Origin: Trueperaceae bacterium
GTDB taxonomy: Bacteria; Deinococcota; Deinococci; Deinococcales; Trueperaceae
Length of the DNA stretch: 6,537 nucleotides
Direction: 5' to 3'
NCBI GenBank assembly: GCA_011390455.1
Contig: JAABSI010000133.1
Coordinates: 1-6,537, forward strand
Part shown: positions 1 through 4,074 of the stretch, in pieces
How positions within the stretch are numbered: the stretch's first letter is position 1
Layout of the letters: the number at the start of each line of letters is the position of its first letter
Notes under the pieces: model-generated
The model's database searches: none
What the model saw: only the letters and a program-made list of their open reading frames with translations
Told to the model about the DNA's origin: nothing
Position numbers and translations under genes: made by a program

Positions 1-843
1 GGGCGGCTGGACGCCGCCTGGTCGGCGCTCCCGCGCTTGGCCGTGCGGCACGTGATCGTCGTGCCCGACGCGTCGACGCGCGTCGCGTACGACGAGGTCC
101 TGCGCCGCGCCGAACGCTCGCTGCGCTACGTCCAGTTCGTGCCCGACCTCCACGGGATCCCGGCGTCCTCGGTGGTCGCGGCCCCGATCGGCACCGCGCT
201 CGGCCTGGAGGTGCGCAACCAGCTCGCCTCGCGTACCAACCGCGCGGTCAAGCGCGCCTTCGACCTCGTGGGCGCGGTCGCGCTGCTCGTGATCTCGAGC
301 CCGCTGCTGCTCGCGATCGCCGCTTGGGTGCGGCTCGACTCCCGCGGGCCGGCGCTCTACCTGTCGCCGCGGGTGGGGCGCTACGGGCGCACCTTCCCCT
401 GCGTCAAGTTCCGCACCATGCACGTCGACGCCGAGGAGCGGCTCGAGCGCCTGCTCGCCGCGGACCCGGCCCGGCGCGCGGAGTACGAGCGCTGGCACAA
501 GCTCGACGACGACCCGCGGGTGACGCGCGCCGGTCGCTGGTTGCGCAAGCTGTCGCTCGACGAACTCGCGCAGCTGCTGAACGTGGCGCTCGGCCACATG
601 AGCCTGGTCGGCCCCCGCCCCTACATGGTGCGCGAGCTGGAGCAGATGGGCGCGGAGCGCGACCTGATCTTCTTGGCGCGCCCGGGCATCACCGGGTACT
701 GGCAGGTGGAGGGACGCAACGACGTCACCTTCGAGGAGCGCCAGACCATGGAGGCCGCGTACGTGCGCAACTGGTCCGTCTGGTGGGACGTCGAGCTGGT
801 GCTCAGGACCCCGGTCGCGGTGCTCGCCCGCTCCGGGAAGTGA
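1..843 (+). CDS. wbaP: WbaP-type undecaprenyl-phosphate sugar-1-phosphate transferase, C-terminal part (5' end outside window)
   Basis: The reading frame is open from base 1 with no start codon that fits the family, so the gene begins upstream; 280 residues are visible. Enzymes of this family sit in the inner membrane and transfer a hexose-1-phosphate from a nucleotide sugar to undecaprenyl phosphate, the first step of O-antigen, capsule or exopolysaccharide repeat-unit synthesis. Numbering from the first visible codon, residues 15-55 look like the end of the Rossmann-like middle domain (VPDLHGIP). Residues 66-76 (LGLEVRNQLAS) match the WbaP linker. Residues 88-110 form the hydrophobic membrane hairpin. 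The catalytic domain then shows KFRTM at 136-140, SLDEL at 185-189 (containing the Asp-Glu pair known as catalytic in this superfamily), GPRP at 204-207 and PGITGYWQVEGRND near 226-241. The N-terminal transmembrane helices lie outside the window. The sugar is probably galactose or glucose, but specificity cannot be read from sequence. The family call is firm; the gene symbol is less so. Confidence 0.93.
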   Translation, partial: GRLDAAWSALPRLAVRHVIVVPDASTRVAYDEVLRRAERSLRYVQFVPDLHGIPASSVVAAPIGTALGLEVRNQLASRTNRAVKRAFDLVGAVALLVISSPLLLAIAAWVRLDSRGPALYLSPRVGRYGRTFPCVKFRTMHVDAEERLERLLAADPARRAEYERWHKLDDDPRVTRAGRWLRKLSLDELAQLLNVALGHMSLVGPRPYMVRELEQMGAERDLIFLARPGITGYWQVEGRNDVTFEERQTMEAAYVRNWSVWWDVELVLRTPVAVLARSGK

Positions 844-856
844 GCGCAGCCCGCCT

Positions 857-1819
857 TCAGCGCGCCGGCGACCCGACGTCGAGCAGGTCGCCCCAGGCCC
901 AGTCCGCGGACTCCGGGAGGAACGGCATGTACCCGGCCGCCGGGAAGTACGTGAGCTCGCCGAAGTAGAGTTCCTCGTCCCGTTCGTAGAAGTCGACGCG
1001 GACGAACGGTACGTCCTCCGCGAGCGCCTCGGCGGCCCGCAGCATCGCGTCGAGCTGCGCGGGACGCGCCGGGAGGGACTCCGGCTCGACGACGTCGGGT
1101 GGACCGTACCGCTCGATCGAACGCCAGACCGGCACCACGTTCCACGCTCGGTCGAAGGTGACGCGCCGCAGACGGTCTCCCCGACCGAAGAAGACCTGCA
1201 CGAAGCGCGCAGCGCCGTTGAACACCATCACCTTGTAGTCGATCGGGGGACTGCCGTCGGCCGTGCCCAGGTACTCCTCGGCGTAGAGCTTCGGTTCGAT
1301 CGGGAGGAAGTGCCACTCCCAACCCGGGTTCCCGTGCCGCTGCTCCAGCCAAGCGGCCCCGAGGCCGCGGGTCGCGTCGACGTCGAAGGGGCGCCGCAAC
1401 ACCCGCACCTGGTTCCAGCCATGGTTGGCCTTGAAGACCGCGAGGTCGGGCAGCTCGTGGAACGGGAAGGTATCGGCGTCGGTGGACACGGCGTACACCT
1501 CGGGGAGGCGCACCCACGGTGCGCGCTCGGCGACGAAGCGGCGCACCGCGAGCTTGTCGGCGCGCTCGGGCAAGCGCGGGTCGCGGACTTCACGCAACCA
1601 CCAGGTGACCTTTTCGTTGAAGGTCCGCGGCCGGCGGTAGTTCGGGACGTACCCCAAGCGGCCGTACCCGTACAGGCTGCGGTACACGCCCGATGGCAGC
1701 ACCCGGGCCAGCCGGCGCGCCGTGCGCACGACCAACCGACGCCACACCCGGACCCGCCGCGAAGGGCCGTACGCGGATGCGTCGAAGCTCGGAGCCGGCC
1801 CGGGACGCGTCGTCCTCAC
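857..1819 (-). CDS. TupA-like ATP-grasp protein (polysaccharide-associated ligase)
   Basis: The product is 320 residues when started at the GTG at 1819-1817. I chose this start because it overlaps the TGA of the small upstream ORF (GTGA, 1819-1816), a typical coupled junction. The frame stays open for another 127 codons upstream, but that part looks non-coding and runs into the divergent gene. The protein matches the TupA-like ATP-grasp family. Residues 1-40 are a basic, low-complexity lead. They are followed by PRTFNEK at 64-70, ADKLAVR at 87-93, FKANHGWNQV at 129-138 (nucleotide-binding lysine and glycine-loop region), PKLYAEEYLG at 176-185, DYKVMVFNG at 194-202, and VRVDFY (273-278) with YFGELTYFPAAG (285-296), which carries the likely metal ligands Asp276 and Glu288. 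The family is named for teichuronopeptide synthesis and is common in glycan clusters, where it is thought to join a carboxylate and an amine using ATP. The exact substrate is unknown. It is cytoplasmic, with no signal peptide seen. Confidence 0.9.
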   Translation of the reverse strand: MRTTRPGPAPSFDASAYGPSRRVRVWRRLVVRTARRLARVLPSGVYRSLYGYGRLGYVPNYRRPRTFNEKVTWWLREVRDPRLPERADKLAVRRFVAERAPWVRLPEVYAVSTDADTFPFHELPDLAVFKANHGWNQVRVLRRPFDVDATRGLGAAWLEQRHGNPGWEWHFLPIEPKLYAEEYLGTADGSPPIDYKVMVFNGAARFVQVFFGRGDRLRRVTFDRAWNVVPVWRSIERYGPPDVVEPESLPARPAQLDAMLRAAEALAEDVPFVRVDFYERDEELYFGELTYFPAAGYMPFLPESADWAWGDLLDVGSPAR

Positions 1820-1962
1820 GGGGCGAACCGTCCGGGCGAGCGCCGGGACCAGAGCTCGGCGCACCGGAGGGGCGCGTCGGCGGCCAACCGCGCGATGCAG
1901 TCCCGCACCGAGTAGGTCGAGTCCCACCCGCCGGCCCAGAGGATGGCGATGTCGTCGACCAC
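1816..1962 (-). CDS. 48-residue ORF with PP-loop ATPase motif; probable remnant of an N-type ATP pyrophosphatase
   Basis: The frame starts at GTG 1962-1960, the only ATG, GTG, TTG or CTG codon after the in-frame TAG at 2025-2023, and stops at TGA 1818-1816. The product begins VDDIAILWAGGWDSTYS. A hydrophobic strand followed by GGWDST is the PP-loop signature (SGGxDS) of ATP pyrophosphatases such as QueC-like, asparagine-synthase-like and sugar-amidotransferase enzymes. It is followed by a plausible helix (VRDCIARLAAD) and a second strand (LRCAELW). Almost every third codon base is G or C, as in the neighbouring genes, which supports real coding. Full-length PP-loop proteins are much longer, so only the first beta-alpha-beta unit is left, and I found no continuation in the other frames. 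It could be a decayed gene, or a short leader now kept because translating it couples expression of the TupA-like gene. A chance ORF is possible but less likely. Confidence 0.55.
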   Translation of the reverse strand: MVDDIAILWAGGWDSTYSVRDCIARLAADAPLRCAELWSRRSPGRFAP

Positions 1963-1968
1963 GGGGCC

Positions 1969-1974
1969 ACGGTA
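1969..1974 (-). promoter_or_regulatory. Possible -10 element (TACCGT) for the PP-loop ORF / TupA-like operon
   Basis: On the minus strand TACCGT fits the TANNNT -10 pattern and ends 6 bases before the GTG at 1962. Transcription would then begin at or next to the start codon, giving a leaderless mRNA. No Shine-Dalgarno is visible before this GTG, which agrees. No convincing -35 hexamer is seen, so the call rests on pattern and position only. Confidence 0.3.
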
Positions 1975-2023
1975 CCAAGCCCGAAGGTGAGGCGGTCCCG
2001 CACCCGCGGTCGTGCCCTTGGGC

Positions 2024-2029
2024 TAGCAT
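2024..2029 (+). promoter_or_regulatory. Likely -10 element (TAGCAT) for the RmlD-like gene
   Basis: TAGCAT matches TANNNT and lies 46 bases before the GTG start at 2076, leaving a leader of about 40 bases that contains the ribosome binding site. It sits in the short non-coding region between two divergent genes. No clear -35 box can be made out in the GC-rich sequence at the expected distance. Confidence 0.4.
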
Positions 2030-2060
2030 CGCGACGGCGCGCACCACCGGGGCGCCTGCC

Positions 2061-2069
2061 GGAGGGGAG
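2061..2069 (+). promoter_or_regulatory. Shine-Dalgarno that fixes the RmlD-like start
   Basis: GGAGGGGAG lies just ahead of GTG 2076, with 8 bases between the GGAGGGG core and the start codon. It decides the start: the frame is open far upstream (beyond 1722), but that extension is antisense to the TupA-like gene, and only this GTG places the nucleotide-binding strand (RILVTGATG) near the N terminus as the family requires. Confidence 0.75.
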
Positions 2070-2075
2070 CGAGGC

Positions 2076-2861
2076 GTGGACGAGACGAACGCAGGGGGCC
2101 CGCGGATCCTCGTGACGGGCGCGACCGGCCGCCTCGGCCGCGAGCTCGTCGCGCTCCTCCCCCAAGCGCTCGCCCCCACCCGCGCCGAGCTCGACGTCAC
2201 GGAAGCGGATGCGGTCGCCGCCGCGCTGGCGATGCACCGCCCCGACGTCGTGGTCCACGCCGCCGCCTACACCGACGTCGCCGGCGCCGAGCGCGAGCCC
2301 GAAGCCTGCTGGCGCGTCAACGTGGCCGGCACCCGCCACGTGGCCGACGCCTGCGCCGCGATCGGCGCGGTGCTGGTGCACGTGAGCACCGACTACGTCT
2401 TCTGGGGCGACGCCGACCCCGAGCGCGCCGCACGCGGCGGCTACGTCGAGACCGACCCGACCGGGCCGGTCCGCAACCGCTACGCGCTCTCGAAGCTTGC
2501 CGCCGAGGACGAGGCCCGACGCGCGCCGCGCCACGTGATCGTCCGCACCAGCTTCCGCCCGCGCGCGTGGCCGTACCCCAACGCCTTCACCGACGTGCGC
2601 ACCAGCCAGGCGTACGTCGACGAGCTGGCGCCCGACCTGGCGCTCGTCGCGCGCCACGCCGAGCGCCTGGTCGGCGCTGGCGTCCACGTGCTGCACGTGG
2701 TGGGGCCGCCGACCTCGGTGTTCGACCTGGCGTGTCGGCGCGCGCCGAACGTGGCGCCGGCGACCAAGGCGGCTGCAGGGGTGGTGCTCCCGGACGACGT
2801 GGTGCTGAGCCGCGCGCGGTGGCTCCAGTGGCGCGAACGGCTTCGATCGCGGGCCCCGTAG
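2076..2861 (+). CDS. RmlD-like NAD(P)-dependent sugar-nucleotide reductase/epimerase
   Basis: The product is 261 residues with a GTG start. It is a short-chain-dehydrogenase-type sugar-nucleotide enzyme of the RmlD (dTDP-4-dehydrorhamnose reductase) superfamily, which uses NAD(P)H on a nucleotide-bound keto-sugar in the cytoplasm. Visible features are the Rossmann strand ILVTG with the glycine motif GATGRLG at 15-21, LDVTEADAV at 39-47, PDVVVHAAAYTDV at 56-68, the STDYVF strand at 104-109, and the catalytic pair Tyr136 and Lys140 in YALSK. The C-terminal substrate part (from about 158) has the pattern RTSFRPRAWPYP...FTD...Y instead of a canonical RmlD tail, and the protein is shorter than typical RmlD (near 290-300). 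It is therefore safer to call it a sugar-nucleotide-binding RmlD paralogue than to claim rhamnose synthesis. No rmlA, rmlB or rmlC is visible here. It ends 28 bases before the next gene on the same strand. Confidence 0.86.
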   Translation: MDETNAGGPRILVTGATGRLGRELVALLPQALAPTRAELDVTEADAVAAALAMHRPDVVVHAAAYTDVAGAEREPEACWRVNVAGTRHVADACAAIGAVLVHVSTDYVFWGDADPERAARGGYVETDPTGPVRNRYALSKLAAEDEARRAPRHVIVRTSFRPRAWPYPNAFTDVRTSQAYVDELAPDLALVARHAERLVGAGVHVLHVVGPPTSVFDLACRRAPNVAPATKAAAGVVLPDDVVLSRARWLQWRERLRSRAP

Positions 2862-2875
2862 AGCGCGACCGCGCG

Positions 2876-2881
2876 TATGCT
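2876..2881 (+). promoter_or_regulatory. -10 element (TATGCT), probable leaderless promoter of the RimK-like gene
   Basis: TATGCT fits TANNNT and ends 8 bases before the ATG at 2890, so transcription should start at or just before the A of the start codon. No Shine-Dalgarno lies in the 28-base gap after the preceding gene, which agrees with a leaderless mRNA. A -35 box is not evident. The gene may therefore be transcribed on its own as well as by read-through. Confidence 0.5.
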
Positions 2882-2889
2882 GGTGCGTC

Positions 2890-4074
2890 ATGCCCTCGAT
2901 CGTCTGGATGTCGCGTTGGCGGGCGCTGCAAGCGCGGATGCGGGCGTCCGTCCCGGCGCCGATGCGCACCTTGATCCCCCGTTCCTGGCGCACGCCGCGC
3001 GCGAAGGCGTGGGACCTGAACGCGGCCGAACGCGACCCGCTGTTCGAGCGCTACGCGCACACGCGACCTCAGGGACCGCTCCTGCACCACATCGGCGTGA
3101 CCGCGTCGCCAAGCGTGGCCGAAGCCCGCAACCTCGCGGCCGCGGCCGCGGAGCTCGGTGGCCGCGTCAGCTTCTTCGATCCGGACGACGTCGACTGGCC
3201 GCAGCAGGTGCGCGAGGCGGGCTGCGACGGGCACCTGCTGCGCGTGCGCCACGGCCATACGGCGGACTGGAGCCTCGACCAGGCGCGCCTCGCCTACCTC
3301 CACCTGCTCGGTACCCCGACCTGGCCCACGCCCTCCGAGGCGTTCCTGTACGAGGACAAGGCGCGCTTCACCTGGTGGCTCGCGGCCCGCGGCGTCCCGC
3401 ACGTGCCGACGCACACCTTCGTCCGCCTCGAGAGCGCCTACGACTTCTTCGACACCGCCACGTACCCGCTGGTCGTCAAAACGCGCCACGATTCGGGCGG
3501 CCACGGCGTGGAGCGCATCGCGAACCGCCGCGAGGCCCGAGCGGTCGCGCGCGTCTTCTTGGAGGGCCGCTTCTACCGGCGCGGCCAGCGGGACTGGCGC
3601 GAGGCAGAGCACGGCGCCCTGATCGTGCAGCCCTTCCTCCCGATCGCGACCGAGCACCGCGTCATCCGCCTCGGCGACGCCTGGTTCGCGCATGCGAAGC
3701 AGCTCGCCGCCGGTGGCTGGCAGTACTCGGGGAGCGGCAAGCGCGACCTCGAGTTCCCGGGGTTCGAGGTCCTCGACCGCGCGCTGCAGGTCGCCCAGCG
3801 CATCGGTCTGCACTGCGGCGCCATCGATCTGCTCACGCTGGAGGACGGGTCGTGGGTCGTCGGCGAGGTCCAGACCTGGTACGGCGGCGTCCGGGTGATG
3901 AACCACCACGGCGTGCCGCACGTCGTCTGGCAGGACGGCGACGCCTGGCGCCTCGAAGAGGGCATGCCCCACGTCCACCGCGGGCAGTCGCTGCGGCTCA
4001 AGGCCTTCGACGAATGGCTGGGGCGGGGGGCGCCGGCGGCCGACCTGGCGACCGCGCCCCTGCCGTCGGGCTAG
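2890..4074 (+). CDS. RimK-type ATP-grasp family protein
   Basis: The product is 394 residues. I chose the ATG at 2890 over later in-frame ATGs (such as 2908 and 2953) because of the -10 box just ahead of it. Residues 1-40 are basic, and 64-130 form a pre-ATP-grasp domain (HHIGVTASPSVAEARN, then SFFDPDDVDW). The ATP-grasp fold follows: EDKARFTWWLAARGVPHVPTHTF at 155-177 in outline, with Lys157; VVKTRHDSGGHGV at 195-207 (ATP-binding lysine 197 and the glycine-rich loop); IVQPFLPI at 245-252; HRVIRLGDAW at 256-265; then AIDLL (311-315) and VVGEVQ (323-328) with the likely metal ligands Asp313 and Glu326. In most RimK-like enzymes the last motif reads E-x-N; here it is EVQ. The family ligates a carboxylate to an amine via an acyl phosphate (RimK adds glutamate; relatives make amino-acid or peptide conjugates). 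The neighbours point to glycan work, but the substrate is unknown. The stop is interlocked with that of the opposing gene. Confidence 0.87.
   Translation: MPSIVWMSRWRALQARMRASVPAPMRTLIPRSWRTPRAKAWDLNAAERDPLFERYAHTRPQGPLLHHIGVTASPSVAEARNLAAAAAELGGRVSFFDPDDVDWPQQVREAGCDGHLLRVRHGHTADWSLDQARLAYLHLLGTPTWPTPSEAFLYEDKARFTWWLAARGVPHVPTHTFVRLESAYDFFDTATYPLVVKTRHDSGGHGVERIANRREARAVARVFLEGRFYRRGQRDWREAEHGALIVQPFLPIATEHRVIRLGDAWFAHAKQLAAGGWQYSGSGKRDLEFPGFEVLDRALQVAQRIGLHCGAIDLLTLEDGSWVVGEVQTWYGGVRVMNHHGVPHVVWQDGDAWRLEEGMPHVHRGQSLRLKAFDEWLGRGAPAADLATAPLPSG
4071..4074. other. Interlocked stop codons of convergent genes (CTAG)
   Basis: The palindrome CTAG supplies both stops. TAG on the plus strand (4072-4074) ends the RimK-like gene, and TAG on the minus strand (4073-4071) ends the barrel protein gene. 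The two coding regions overlap tail to tail by four bases and leave no room for a terminator between them. I see no hairpin with a U-tract on either side, so each transcript must end inside the opposing gene or by another mechanism. Confidence 0.9.

Larger units (their letters stand above)
1963..2075. promoter_or_regulatory. Divergent intergenic promoter region
   Basis: This is the only sizeable non-coding segment (113 bases). It separates the leftward PP-loop ORF/TupA-like pair from the rightward RmlD-like gene. It holds TANNNT boxes facing both ways (1969-1974 minus, 2024-2029 plus) and the plus-strand ribosome binding site at 2061-2069. I see no strong operator-like inverted repeat. Shared control of both arms is plausible but only inferred from the arrangement. 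Confidence 0.5.

Noticed and set aside
844..856. Possible terminator between the convergent sugar transferase and TupA-like genes
   Set aside because: Only 13 bases separate the stops, with no hairpin and no T-tract.
621..1517. A 298-codon minus-strand frame overlapping the sugar transferase and TupA-like genes
   Set aside because: It is a low-complexity Arg/Gly-rich shadow of two well recognised families in other frames.
1820..2200. N-terminal extension of the TupA-like frame to an ATG at 2200
   Set aside because: The extra 127 residues look random, overlap the PP-loop ORF in another frame and run antisense into the RmlD-like gene. The GTG at 1819 in a GTGA overlap is a much better start.
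1590..2993. A 467-codon open frame on the minus strand crossing the divergent promoter region
   Set aside because: It crosses two genes in the wrong frame and shows no domain or ribosome binding site. The same bases carry the better supported TupA-like and RmlD-like genes.
3132..3152. GCGGCC repeats that look like a short tandem repeat
   Set aside because: They encode a run of alanines in the RimK-like protein, and there are too few units to call a repeat element.
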